From: Chrysogorgia sp. JL179-B06
Lineage: Eukaryota > Cnidaria > Anthozoa > Scleralcyonacea > Chrysogorgiidae
Length of the DNA: 64,000 nt
Direction: 5' to 3'
NCBI GenBank assembly: GCA_035772405.1
Contig: JAYKKM010000309.1
Span: 270,001 to 334,000 of the forward strand
Shown: piece after piece, positions 34,815 through 45,969 of the stretch
How the letters are laid out: the number at the start of each line of letters is the position of its first letter
Numbering within the stretch: position 1 is the stretch's first letter
Notes under the pieces: generated by a model
Databases searched by the model: none
Seen by the model: only the letters and a program-made list of their open reading frames with translations
What the model was told of the DNA's origin: nothing
Program-made: the position numbers and the translations under genes

Positions 34815-35255
34815 GGACTATTTTTTTTACTACAGTCAGTAGATTAACTACAGAAAATTGTAGTTAAGATAACTATATGAGAAAAGATATATAGCTTTGT
34901 GTATCTGTGTAGTTAAAATAACTATACCAAACACTAGTTGTTTTTAGTAGTCTACGGTCATAGTAGTTTCAACTACCGGAAATTGTAGTAAAAATGACTA
35001 CGACAAAGTTAAAATTGAGTAGTTAAAATAACTCTATAAAAAAACTAGTTATTTCTACTACAGCCGCAATCGTTTTAACTACGAAATTGTAGTTAAAACA
35101 ACTATGGACAAAGTTAAACTCGAGTAGTTTAATAATAACTGTGCGGAAAACTAGTCGTTTTTACCACAGTCATAGTAATTTTAACTAGTACAAAATTGTG
35201 GTTAAAACAACTAAAGTTACTACGTCCTAGATAGTTAAATCTACTACACGTATGT
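34815..35255. repeat. Word-repeat satellite, TAGTTAAAACAACTA vocabulary
   Basis: About four units of roughly 105-110 bp (starts near 34910, 35020 and 35125) are built from GTAGTTAAAA-AACTA and ACTAGT-GTTTTTA words that can pair with each other. No coding content was found. Confidence 0.75.
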
Positions 35256-35309
35256 GCGTGCTTATTTTTACAACCTGAAAATAACAGTGCATTATACTAC
35301 CGCAGTGCA

Positions 35310-35530
35310 TTATGTACTCTCACATCTGAAATAACTGTTGTTTTGTACAAATGTCAAAATATCGCTAACATATTTAACAGTCAAATCTGTGTACGACTTG
35401 GAACATTCTGTCTCTCTCAGTCTATTCTTTACGATATCCCTTAGCCAGTTGAATGGGGATTGATGTAAAGAGAGAGACAACATCAAAAGACACGATTGTC
35501 TCATCTCTGTCGACTTTATTGGTACTAACT
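35310..35530 (-). pseudogene. Penelope-like RT fragment (second PLE type), minus strand
   Basis: In shifted frames it reads TIVSFDVVSLFTSIPIQLA, then DIVKNRLRETECSKSYTDLT, the first catalytic Asp region of a PLE RT. The same region occurs on the plus strand at 36150-36250, so the two fragments are head-to-head copies of one family. Confidence 0.65.
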
Positions 35531-35639
35531 AAGTCGGTAAAGACTTTAGTCTCCATAGGAAAGGTTTGAATTTTTCAAAAACACCAAGACATGTACTGTA
35601 CCAACAAAATAAATCCTTGCATCTGTAGAAGGAGGTTTA

Positions 35640-36640
35640 AACGGCCTAGCGCAAGATGAACAAGATGAGATTATGGTAAAGGTGTACTGTATTCTCAAAG
35701 AAATCGAAACCATCCATACATCAGAACTTAATCGAGGTGAAAAGAAAGCCATGCAAAACCTCAAAGCTGATAAAAGCATTTTAATTACGAAAGCCGAATA
35801 CAAAGAACTGAATACAAAGTTCAAGTACAACGAAATGCAACAAGACCAGAATGTTTACTGTCAAATTACTGATAAACGAAGAAACCCGAATTCGAAGACG
35901 GAATGAAAACTACAACGATGGCCTACCAAAGATTCACAAAGTATGACTCATCGCCAATCAAGATAACATTACCATCGAAAAAACGACATATACAAAGACC
36001 CCTTTAGGCCCGATCAACAGCAACATTGGATCACCGACATCAACTTTCAAACCACCTAGCAAATCTTTTGAAACAACTCTACCATTACAATGCATATTCT
36101 GTCAAGAATGCCAAAGTCTTTACGGACTTCGTTAGTAGAAAGTCAACAAAGTTAAGACAATCGTGTCCTTTGACGTCGTCTCTCTTTTTACATCAATCCC
36201 AATTCAACTGGCTATGGATATCGTAAAGACGAGACTTAGAGAGACAGAATATTGGAAGTCGCACACAGATTTACCTCCGATAAACATGTTATCGATCTTT
36301 TGGCATTTTTACTGAGAAGAGAAAGATCGTGTTTTACAAGACCTAACAGTAAACGGTTATACGTAAAAATTCATCCAGAATAAGTATATTCCCAGAAATG
36401 AAATTCAAACACACGGCTGTCAAGATGATCCGAAAGGTTTCACACTGTATCCCGTATATCAAAGGGGTTTCCGAAAGATTAATCAAACATACTCTGAGTA
36501 AGGCTGGAATAAGAACAGCATATATATAGACCCTACTGACATTGGCGGATATTTTCTTCAAACCGAAAGACCGACCGTGAAACTCAGTTAAAAGCAAACA
36601 TGTTTAATTTCGAAATGCTAAATACAGAAAAAATCAAAGG
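35640..36640 (+). pseudogene. Penelope-like RT fragment (second PLE type), plus strand
   Basis: A heavily frameshifted RT can be traced: LKADKSILITKAEYKELNTK (N-terminal), a GPINSNIGSPTYQLSNHLAN-type segment near 36010-36060, NAYSVKNAKVFTDFV, the VSLFTSIPIQLAMDIV box, DLLAFLLRRERSCF, and a C-terminal part near 36470-36580. No GIY-YIG domain was seen. It belongs to a different PLE lineage from 31520. Confidence 0.72.
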
Positions 36641-36753
36641 GTTATAATACCATGGTTCAGATAACAAATACTTCAATTATTAAAACGAAAGTTCTTTGTT
36701 TTGCATACATCTGCTACACATCACACCACGCATTTACCGCAGTCAGACATTAC

Positions 36754-36825
36754 CTGTCATCTCCATAGCACCGTTTAATTCTTCGTTGGGACCTGTTTCT
36801 TGATCTTCATGGTTACAACACGTAC
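36754..36825 (-). CDS. Candidate phase 1-1 exon (receptor tail?)
   Basis: Acceptor gtaaatttatcattag and donor gtaatg bound 72 bp. Joined to the T left by a donor at 37584 in the 7TM exon it reads CTCCNHEDQETGPNEELNGAMEMTG in frame. It lies 760 bp downstream of that donor on the same strand. The sister exon is at 31013. It could extend the receptor's cytoplasmic tail in an alternative transcript; no expression evidence is available here. Confidence 0.48.
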
Positions 36826-37070
36826 CTAATGATAAATTTACATCACACTTGTCATATTTTAATTCTTGTTAAATTGAATTGGACCATTTTAAAATAATTT
36901 TGCCGAATTTAGAAAGTTTATTTTTCAAATAAGTTTTTTCTAATAAGTTTTCTTTTGAAATAAGTTTTCATTATGAGCATGAATCGAAATAATTGCTTTG
37001 AACATGTTGGTTTGAGCATGGATACAAATAATGAAATATACTTGCTCAGTTTAATCCTTTAAAAATTATT

Positions 37071-37076
37071 TTTATT
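37071..37076 (-). terminator. Possible polyadenylation signal for the short receptor transcript
   Basis: AATAAA on the minus strand, about 475 nt downstream of the 7TM-exon stop codon. The surrounding DNA is AT-rich, so a chance match is possible. Confidence 0.3.
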
Positions 37077-37549
37077 TAAAACGCTTTTAAACTTCTATTC
37101 GAATATCAAATATAAAAATGAAATTTATGGACAATTTCTTGAGAAGTTTGAAAATTGCTTTTAAAATTAAAAATATTTTATATAATTTTATCACAAATGA
37201 GGCAAACGTCGGATACATTGACTTTGAAAAGCACAAAATACAGTCGTTACCAGAATTTCACATGATTATAGAAATTTATAACCAATGATGTTGCTAATTT
37301 ATCACAATCACATAGTGGTTGATTTTGTATTGGTCGGTGATCTTAGAAAATCATGTTTGCTGACTGGTAAAATCTGCTTCGGATCAGAATATCACAGAAC
37401 TCGCGACGAAAATTTACCTGAAATTTTGCACTAAGTTTTCCTCTTGGAAAGTAACGGTACTTACCGTTGAAAGCGTTTCGGAGCGGTGTTCCATTCAGGT
37501 TATATGGAGACCGCACCAAAACGTCGTCAACTGAAATACGTAAGTACCG

Positions 37550-38612
37550 CTACGACAATATTGCAAGCATATAAACATATTTACATTGTTGGCAAAGATT
37601 GGCGATATTTTGGAACCATCCCTGGATCTTAGGCCAAAAGAAAGTGTTCGTGATGGTGTAGATGAGGGGATTTATGGCAGAATTTATTGAGACCACGGAT
37701 ATTGAAAACCATGCATAAACGACGTTCTCGGTGTCGTTGACAATGAGGGCCAGAGAGATGTAAATAAGGATGGCAATTGGAAACCAACAGAGAATATCGG
37801 TAAAGACGATAGCGAAAAATCTGATGCCCAATATAACCTCGCCTTCTTTACGTTGTTCACTACCAGACTGGCGAGTGGAGACGTAATTATAGTGAAATAT
37901 CGTGCAGTAGGCCCAAGCCAAGTAACAGGCAACCAGGAAGTTAAACACGCCAAATATAACAAGACAGTATTCCCAGGCTGGATCCTTTTCACCAGGTAGT
38001 TGGAGCGGCAAACATAAACCATTGGTACCATAGAACCCTTCAGCTTTCTCTTCATCATAAAAATAGTTCTTGACAACAGCAGGAACGAGAGCGATGGCGA
38101 TGGATATTAGCCAAATCAAGACCACAATAAACCGTACTGTGCGTCGCCTCATAGGGTTATGTTTCATACCATGAATGAGCTTTCCACGACGATCGTAGGT
38201 AATAACTGCCAAGGTAATAACGCATACCTCGCTTGATATTAAAGCAATGGCACCAAAACATTTGCAAGCCAGACTGGAACGCCACTCGTGGTCATGAAGG
38301 TAGTAATCACCTTGCCAAGTAAGATCTCGGTTGACGACGGCGGCGATATACGCGCCCATCAAAAAATCACCAATGTTGAGATTCAGAATAAAAACATTTT
38401 GAACGTAGCATTTATCTTTATATGCCATTCTCAGGCCGAACGAAAGTGTATTTGATGCAAATATAGCAACAACAAATACCCACACAACGTATCGTAACGG
38501 CTGGCTTTTTATCATTTGGTCACAGTCCGAGAAGGAATCAGCTGGTGCGATACAGTTGACATCAGGTCTCTCTTTCTTTACGAAACAACAGTGAGAAAAC
38601 AAGCTGGATTTC
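37550..38612 (-). CDS. Relaxin receptor-like LRR GPCR (RXFP/LGR type C): hinge and 7TM exon
   Basis: This is the membrane domain of a leucine-rich-repeat GPCR, which would bind a peptide hormone of the relaxin type outside and signal through G proteins. It starts at acceptor acttgtag. The hinge has SHCCFVKK and VNCIAPADS. Helices follow in order: TM1 WVFVVAIFASNTLSFGLR; TM2 NLNIGDFLMGAY; TM3 SSEVCVITLAVITYDRRG; TM4 VLIWLISIAIALVPAVV; ECL2 FYGTNGLCLPL; TM5 VIFGVFNFLVACYLAW; TM6 FTDILCWFPIAILIYI; TM7 SINSAINPLIYTIT. FYGxNGxCxPL and NSAxNPxxYT agree with RXFP1/2. The D/ERY motif is replaced by YDRRG, as in other divergent LGRs. The stop at 37550 gives a short tail. A donor (gtaaat, 37584-37581) inside the last codons would instead splice in frame to 36754. 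Confidence 0.92.
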
Positions 38613-39032
38613 CTACAAGTAAAATTTCAAGAGGAAGTGAACTATAGTTCGGTAGAAGCATGATTGGATGGATTGGTGTATGAATAGATTGATGGATCAA
38701 TAAGATGAAAATATTAATAAAAATAAAAATAATGTTTGAACACGTTTGTTCTATCAAACCAGATCGCATAATAATTCAACCTGGTCGCATTAAAAGCCGT
38801 ATAATTTAATTGTTGAAAGAAAAGGCAGGTCATTCGGTGAATCTTGCATGACATTTCATATTATTAGAGGTCAAACGATGTGGCTTTTTGGTGCCGATCT
38901 GATATCCTATGTTTTTTTCCCCAACATCGGCCGATATCCAATCCGATATTTTTTGAACACGTGTTTTTACCTTTAAAGTCGCCGCCATTTTAATTTTTTT
39001 AATTTCGGCATTGTCAGGAAATAACGCATTGA

Positions 39033-39205
39033 CGCCTAGTTTAGACTTTGGAATGCGAGTGAGGTTAATTGAATGCTAATTTAATTAACTGAACGTGTCG
39101 AAAGAAGTACTTGAGACTTCAAAGTTGCGTCGAACTTAAAGTCATCTAATTAGATGCGATAAATTAAATACGACGGGACTAGACATCTAAAGTCTAAACT
39201 AGGCT
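39033..39205. mobile_element. Harbinger-type MITE nested in the hAT element
   Basis: The inverted ends GCCTAGTTTAGACTTT and AAAGTCTAAACTAGGC are exact over 16 bp. Inner sequence repeats AATGCGA and TACGACGGGAC words, as in the Harbinger terminus at 1849-1995, and TTA follows the right end. It was probably mobilised by that transposon family. Confidence 0.7.
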
Positions 39206-39249
39206 TAACTGTTTTGAAATGTGCAGAACGACGATATTGTGTTCTCAAA

Positions 39250-39738
39250 CTCATTAATAATGCATGAGCCAATTAGCCAATGAAATCACTTTATTTTATC
39301 ATGACTGAGGCTGGATATTCGAGTAAAACACCTAAAAATCATATACCACCACAGTTATTAGATCAAACCCGGTTTTGATCTAATTGCTGAGATCTTAATT
39401 AATAATTCATTTTTTTGGAGAACGAAACGACCCGCCTCCGTCTTCGCTCATCCTCAACTGAACAGAGTCTGTAAATTTTCTGAATAAATTTTACATACCC
39501 TCGTGAGTTCAGTCCCATGAGGGTTTGTTCTCAAATGCGTTTTAAGTAAACATCCAATTAAATCCGTGTTCGATTGAGAAGCCATATAAACAACTCGTTT
39601 ATCGTGTTTCATCAGGGGATCCAAACACTCGAAAACAATAAAAACACTCGCGCTTCGCGCTCGTTTTTTCATCATGTTTTCTCGTGTTTGGATCCCCTGA
39701 TGAAACACTCAAACTCGTTGTTCATATATTACATCAAC
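39250..39738. mobile_element. Hairpin-ended foldback element nested in the hAT element
   Basis: The left end is CTCATTAATAATGCATGAGC. The right end is a hairpin at 39584-39728 with ATATAAACAACTCG, GGGGATCCAAACACTCGAAA and centre CTCGCGCTTCGCGCTCG. The hairpin matches that at 21779-21929 in arrangement and sequence. It has no ORF. Confidence 0.7.
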
Positions 39739-40410
39739 AACTTTAGTTTAGTTTTTCGCTGAAAACATAACTAAATTTTGAATTCGACCGCAAAACTTCA
39801 AAATTTGACATCGGTTAAAAACCCGGATATATTTGTCAAATGTTGCCGATCTGATATTTCTGCCGACGTTGCAAATATCGGGCCGAACCGATGCGCCGAT
39901 CCAATTATCGTTTGACCCCTACATATTATAGCATATGTTACAGAAAAACGTATTTCTTGTAACGATCAGTTCTAATCGTTGATATATTTCTGAATGTTAT
40001 ATGCAGAAGCTCGTAAATGACATGTAATATTAATTGCTAGTTCATAATTTTTATATAAAGAATTTCAATAATATAACATAAATTAAATAACAATATTTGA
40101 ATATAATAATTTTATGATTGACTTTTTCTAAAGAACTTTTAAGTATATAAATAGAACACACATTAGAACAGCAGACAATTTTGGGTGGTATAGAGAAATT
40201 GTATATTCTTAAGATGGTAAAGGATAAACCACATACATGAAATCAATGACCCTGTGACCCAGTCTTCTTCATTCACTCATTTTCATTATTCCAAATTTCT
40301 AGTATACTTTGATTAATCTTTATTATTTACATTGATATACCACACAATCTCAATTTCTGGATTTGTCTTTTTAAAAGGTAAGGGACAAAAGAGTATATAG
40401 TCGTTCTTAC

Positions 40411-40485
40411 AATTCTTTTAGTTTATTCAACTTCAGCAGAAACTTCCAATTTTTAATGTACAGACGTGGCATTCCCGAAATGTCA
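40411..40485 (-). CDS. Receptor LRR exon 10 (75 bp, last LRR)
   Basis: The acceptor is atttctgcag and the donor gtaagaac. The phase 2-2 exon reads DISGMPRLYIKNWKFLLKL then NKLKEL. It aligns with the degenerate last LRR of RXFP1/2 just before the hinge and splices in frame to 38612. Confidence 0.85.
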
Positions 40486-40631
40486 CTGCAGAAATGTATA
40501 TAAAAAGAATTTAAAATGCTAAATTATAAAAAATAAATACTAAAGAAGAATATTGGAAAATGCTAAATGCTAAATAGGAAACATAAATAATATTTAATCT
40601 GTGATTGTTTTAGAAACAAATCAATACTTAC

Positions 40632-40703
40632 AGTTTTACCAGGTTTACCAAGTTTTCCATACTGTTTGGATTAAGACTTGTGAGTAGATTATTCCGTAAG
40701 CTC
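40632..40703 (-). CDS. Receptor LRR exon 9 (72 bp)
   Basis: The acceptor is tttgttcag and the donor gtaagtat. It reads SLRNNLLTSLNPNSMENL then VNLVKL, one 24-residue LRR with the LxxNxL core. Confidence 0.9.
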
Positions 40704-40805
40704 CTGAACAAAAATACCAATACATTATTTAAATACGTCTTTAGCAATGAAAAAAATAACGAACAAGTTAATTGACAATGCGCATTATAGTTAGCGAGAA
40801 CATAC

Positions 40806-40877
40806 AACTGTTCCAATTGATTTTCATCAGCAAAAAAGTTTTCTGTTATTTTCTGCAGTTGATTGTCAGCAAGTTCC
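40806..40877 (-). CDS. Receptor LRR exon 8 (72 bp)
   Basis: The acceptor is tgtacag and the donor gtatgttc. It reads ELADNQLQKITENFFADE then NQLEQL. It is phase 2-2 like its neighbours. Confidence 0.9.
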
Positions 40878-41565
40878 CTGTACAATGGTGATGGAAAGAA
40901 TGTTAGATAAAAATATCGCTCCTGAACTAAATTTATTTACTCCGTTGACCTTTCCGAAATATCAATGTTATTTCACATAATAATTAATTCCTCCTGAAAA
41001 GTTTACTAATTATAACAGATTGCAGTTTGAAACAACCGATTTGATAGTTTGTCTCATATTCATACCAATCTGAATGGTTAAGATAACCAAATATTTTAAT
41101 AAAAATGACCGTATTTTGGTTGTTTCAACCAATAATATTTCGCTGTTTCAACACGTAAAAAAGTCAATTGGTGAATCTGAGACAACGAAATTTAATTTAC
41201 AGTGTATAATTATAACATCTGTATTTTATATGACTTCCTTGTGTCTCAAATGAATTAAATGTACATTATCAGCAATACTTGATGCAGTTTGTATTTAAAG
41301 TGCTGCCATAAACCGTAAACATTTCTGCGATGTTGATAATTCACTTAAGTTAAAGTAATATGTTTTCAGTTTAGCAGTTGCGTAAGTGCGGAAAACACAA
41401 CTAATATTCATTATATATCTATTTCCAATTCTGTATTTATGGCTGGTATTGATGATAACGACGTTTAAAACATTGTAGTGATCCGATAGCCCTTTTACCA
41501 TGAAAGTGCTTTCCTTTAATAATCACTTCCTACTTCATATATAGCAAGATGCGATATATGCTTAC

Positions 41566-41637
41566 AGTTTTGTTAAATTTTTAAGGTTTTTCATACTCCC
41601 AGGATCAATTGTTTTGAGAAGGTTTTTCTTTAGCAAC
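41566..41637 (-). CDS. Receptor LRR exon 7 (72 bp)
   Basis: The acceptor is atttttctag and the donor gtaagcat. It reads LLKKNLLKTIDPGSMKNL then KNLTKL, close to exon 9 (TSLNPNSMENL), suggesting local duplication. Confidence 0.9.
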
Positions 41638-41738
41638 CTAGAAAAATATATATTGACATATGTTTTTTTCAGAAAAAAACGTATATGAAAATATATTTAA
41701 GTTTATTACTTACATTGATTATTTATTCGGTGACTTAC

Positions 41739-41810
41739 AATCGTTTCAATCCATTACCAGAAGCAAGTAGGGATTTTGGCAATTTTTCAAGTTTGTTGTT
41801 GGAAAGATCC
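41739..41810 (-). CDS. Receptor LRR exon 6 (72 bp)
   Basis: The acceptor is atacag and the donor gtaagtca. It reads DLSNNKLEKLPKSLLASG then NGLKRL. Confidence 0.9.
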
Positions 41811-42755
41811 CTGTATTTATATAAGAAGAAATAGATTGACTGGAGTCTTTAAAACTTTGTGTGAATAGTTATATAAACAGTTATCATATTCATTTTGTAT
41901 TGGTTTTCATTAGATCAGACAACAAATCAACATGATCATATCTTCTAAATATTAAAAGAACACTGCCTAACCTTTAACTTTACCGAAACTTCTTGGTATA
42001 ACAAGTACATGTACTACACTAATGAACCTCATTATTAGCGAAAATTTGATAAAAAATGTACTTTTTAGATCGAGGTTGATTGACATTAATATAATATATC
42101 TAATCAATTACTTAGCCCTATCCAGACAGGGAAAGTGTCCGTGTTGACTTTAAATATTTATATCTTAATAATCGTTATAGTTACTGCACTGAAATTTCCG
42201 TACTTTTTTTTCTGAAATTATATTGGCTTTATTGGTGGAAAATCTTGCAACTTTCTGAACACCTACTGACAGTAAATTTCGGCAATGCCTTATACGAATG
42301 GTTTACTTTAAATTATATTGGCGGTTGCCTTATTAAAATTTTATAACGACTCTACAAAACAAACAAATAAATAGTTATGAGGCAAACATTATAATTTGTT
42401 AGTATTTGTACTATTTCTCTAAAATCCGAAATTGCGACAACTAATATCATCATATTGACGCACAATAGTATATCATCAGTGTATAAAAATGTCATTTCCA
42501 TGTCATTTCCATACAAAAAAGCCCGATCTGGATATGATTAAAGCGATTATTATAATGGGTCACACAAAGGAGTAATACTTGATCATTCCATAATCTCGAT
42601 TGGATGACAATACACTACCTACTAGCGAAAAAATCTGGAGATTTTTCTGACAATAGTCCTAATAAACCCTATATTTGAGACAGGACGCATTTATACGCGT
42701 TATGCAGCGGGAGGTAGCGTATTAATAAAGCATGTTAACGGGATTATTGACTTAC

Positions 42756-42827
42756 AAGTGTTCCAATTGCTTAGCAGGAACAGCAAAAGATTTTGGCAAT
42801 GCCTTTATTTCGTTATTTGAAAGGTCC
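42756..42827 (-). CDS. Receptor LRR exon 5 (72 bp, duplicated copy)
   Basis: The acceptor is ccatatag and the donor gtaagtca. It reads DLSNNEIKALPKSFAVPA then KQLEHL. It is nearly identical to exon 4 at 44289 (Ala against Val in AVPA/AVPV). Confidence 0.9.
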
Positions 42828-44288
42828 CTATATGGTTAGGAAGAGGAGAAAACGATCAAGACTTGCTAATTATTTTTGCGGACACTGTTTTCCTAAACCA
42901 GTCTCCGCTATGTCATGACCCAGTATGCACCTGAGTATTTAACGACGTAGTAGATCAGAGGATCAGGCCATCTGGGCATCTTACTTTAAGTATTTGCATC
43001 AAATTACTAGAAATATATGAGTTTAAACTATCTTGTATTATTTAAGTAAAGCGTAGTTTCAGAAAAAAATAAGATATCCCTTTGATAACAAAAGTTTGAG
43101 ATCGTTTAGATGAAACAAAAGTTTGAGATCGCCTTTGATAACCAAAGTTTGAGATCGTTTACAAGTTACTTAGAGAAATATAGAACAAACGCTGGAGCAA
43201 GCAGTTTCTTGTCTAGCCTGTGCCGCAGATGACTAAAACCCATATAACCCGCGGTTTAGTCGTCTGCGGCGCAGGGTGTTTCTTGCATTGTTTTCTTATT
43301 AATTAAATGTTTTCCTAAGTTACAAATTCAATAATCCAATTGGCAATTGCAAGTATCCGCATGTGTGCTACAGCGTGCATATGTTTTATATATGCGTTGG
43401 TAAGCAGTCGTCTTTAATAATTAATCTTCAACTAGAATCAAAGTTTAAAAATTACGTCTAAAATGACGTTTTAAAATAACTGGATATATAGTTAATTGAT
43501 GTATGGTCTGGAAACTTGGCAAACTTCAAAGAGATTAAAAAATGAGTTGCGGTTTATGTTGATAGGGCATTCACCATGCACACATCTTTTATTTACGATT
43601 ATATTAATCTAAAAAGCGATGTTGAATGATTCTAGCACAAGTTGTTTCGATTGGATGGCTTCTTCATTCTAACAAAAAATACAATGTGTTTATTGACAGT
43701 GACCGTGCACAAATTTGCATAAACGTTAACAAATATAGAGAAGAATGACTTTCGTAGATGGCCAGATGGATGGAGGTTGCGGGTGAGGAACTGACACTAA
43801 ATTTCGGTAATGCCTTATACGAATGGTTTACTTTAAATTATATGGGCTGTTGCCTTATTAAAATTGTATAACGACTCTACAAAACAAATAAATAACAAAT
43901 AAATAGTTATGAGGCAAACATTATAATGTATTAGTATTTGTACTATTTCTCTAAAATCCGAAATTGCGACAACTAATAACATCATATTGACGCACAATAG
44001 TATATCATCAGTGTATAAAAATGTCATTTCCTTGTCATTTCCATACAAAAAAGCCCGATCTGGATATGATTAAAGCGATTATTAAATGATTTACACAAAG
44101 GAGTAAACTTGATCATTCCATAATCTCAATTGGATCATGACAATACACTATCTACTGGAGAAAAAATCTGGAGATTTTTCTGACATAGTCCTAATAACCC
44201 TATATTTGAGACAGGACGCATTTATACGCGTTATACAGCGGGAGGTAACGTATATTAATAAAGAATGTTGACGGGATTATTGACTTAC

Positions 44289-44360
44289 AAGTGTTCCAAT
44301 TGCTTAACAGGAACAGCAAAAGATTTTGGCAATGCCTTTATTTCGTTATTTGAAAGGTCC
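44289..44360 (-). CDS. Receptor LRR exon 4 (72 bp, duplicated copy)
   Basis: It has the same splice sites as exon 5. It reads DLSNNEIKALPKSFAVPV then KQLEHL. Both copies keep intact splice sites and frame, so the receptor probably carries both repeats. Confidence 0.9.
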
Positions 44361-45349
44361 CTATATGGTTAGGAAGAAGTGAAAACATCATGCGATCAAG
44401 ACTTGCTAATTATTTTTGCGGATACTGGTTTTCTAAACCAGTCTCCGCTATGTCATGACCCAGCATGTACCTGACTTTTTAACGACGTAGTAGATCAGAG
44501 GATCAGGCCATCTGGGTATCTTACTTTAAGTATTTGGTATCAAAATACTAGAAATATATGAGTTTAAACTATCTTGTATTATTTAAGTAAAGCGTAGTTT
44601 CAGAAAAAAATTAAGATATCCCTTTGATAACAAAAGTTTGAGATCGTTTAGATGAAACAAAAGTTTGAGATCGCCTTTGATAACAAAAGTTTGAGATCGT
44701 TTACAAGTTACTTAGAGAAATATAGAACAAACGCTGGAGCAAGCTGTTTCTTGAAACTAAAACCCATATAACCCGCGGTTTAGTCGTCTGCGGTGCAGGG
44801 TATTTCTTGCATTGTTTTCTTATTAATTAAATGTTTTCCTAAGTTACAGATTCAATAATCCAATTGGCAATTGCCAGTATCCGCATGTGCATTACAGCGT
44901 GCATATGTTTTATATATGCCTAGGTAATCAGTCGTCTTTAATAATTAATCTTCAATTAGAATCAAAGTTTAAAAATTACGTCTAAAATGACGTTTTAAAA
45001 TTACTGGATATATAGTTAATTGATGTATGGTCTGGAAACTTGGCAAACTTCAAAGAGACTAAAAAATGAGTTGCGGTTTATGTTGATATGGCTTTCACCA
45101 TGCACACATCTTTTATTTACGATTATATTAATCTAAAAAGCGATGTTGAATGATTCTAGCACAAGTTGTTTCAATTGGTTTCAACAGTTTCTTCATTCTA
45201 ACAAAAAAATACAATGTGTTTATTGACAGTGACCGTGCACAAATTTGCATAAACGTTAACAAATATATAGAAGAATAACTTTCGTAGATGGCCAGATGGA
45301 TGGAGGTTGCGAGTGAGGTACAACGGACGGACTGGACTGATTGACTGGG

Positions 45350-45835
45350 TGGGGTGGCGGCGGGTGAGGGGATGGATGGATTGAAGGATTGATGGTTGGA
45401 TTGAAGGAGTGATGGACTGACGGATGGATCGAATGATCGATGGATAAAAGGATCGACGGATCGACGGACCGATGGATCGATTGATCGATTAATCGATTGA
45501 TCGATTAATCGATTGATCGATTGATCGATTGTTCAATCGACCAATTCCATCCCTGGGCAATCAATCAATTTGTCAATCGATTGATTGATTAATCGATTGA
45601 TTGATTGATTGAGTAATTGGCGATAGGTGGCGGCAGGTCATGAGGGGATGAATTGATGGATCGATTTATAAAAAAGTTCGATGGGTCCATAGATCGATCG
45701 ATGGATCAATCGATAGATTGATCAATCGATCGATTGATCGATTAATCGATTCATAAATCGACCCATCCCAGGGCAATTAATCAATGATCAATCGATAGAT
45801 TGATTGATGGATGGATTAATTGATTGGAATTTGTC
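45350..45835. repeat. GAT(T/C/G)-rich simple repeat
   Basis: Diverged GATTGATCGATTAATC and GATGGATTGA units fill the receptor intron between exons 3 and 4. It is self-complementary in part (ATCGATTGATCGAT). Confidence 0.9.
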
Positions 45836-45897
45836 TGAACGAACAACTTGGACAAACCATCATAAGATTCGCAATAAAATTTTAATTCTATACTCAC

Positions 45898-45969
45898 AAA
45901 TATGTTAGACTTTTTGAAAACTTTAGCAGTTCGCTACTCAACATTTCGATTAAATTGAACGAAAAGTCT
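45898..45969 (-). CDS. Receptor LRR exon 3 (72 bp)
   Basis: The acceptor is cactttcag and the donor gtgagtat. It reads DFSFNLIEMLSSELLKFS then KSLTYL. Confidence 0.88.

Larger units (their letters stand above)
38865..39921. mobile_element. hAT-type element with 8-bp target duplication
   Basis: CATATTAT is duplicated at 38857-38864 and 39922-39929. Inverted ends are TAGAGGTCAAACGAT (left) and TAGGGGTCAAACGAT (read inward from the right). Subterminal sequence is rich in GCCGATCTGATAT and ATCGGCC-type words on both sides. No transposase is present. Two younger elements are nested inside (39033-39205 and 39250-39738). Confidence 0.87.
38613..40410 (-). other. Receptor intron carrying a nested transposon
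   Basis: No exon was found between the last LRR exon and the 7TM exon, and the phases fit directly (GAATT + G AAA gives KELKSS). The intron holds the hAT element at 38865-39921. Confidence 0.75.
42266..45320. repeat. Tandem duplication of a 1.53-kb exon-bearing unit
   Basis: The unit 42266-43792 is repeated at 43793-45320 at high identity, including the LRR exon (42756 and 44289), intron sequence and the junction motif CTGACA-TAAATTTCGG. Copy boundaries lie within ATGGATGGAGGTTGCG-GTGAGG. Differences are mostly single bases and small indels, so it is recent. Confidence 0.93.

Noticed and set aside
34540..35255. CRISPR-like regularly spaced repeats
   Set aside because: Units are diverged, spacers are not unique, and the genome is animal; these are tandem satellites.
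45350..45835. GATC-rich tract as a methylation or origin signal
   Set aside because: It is a diverged GATN simple repeat; no supporting feature.
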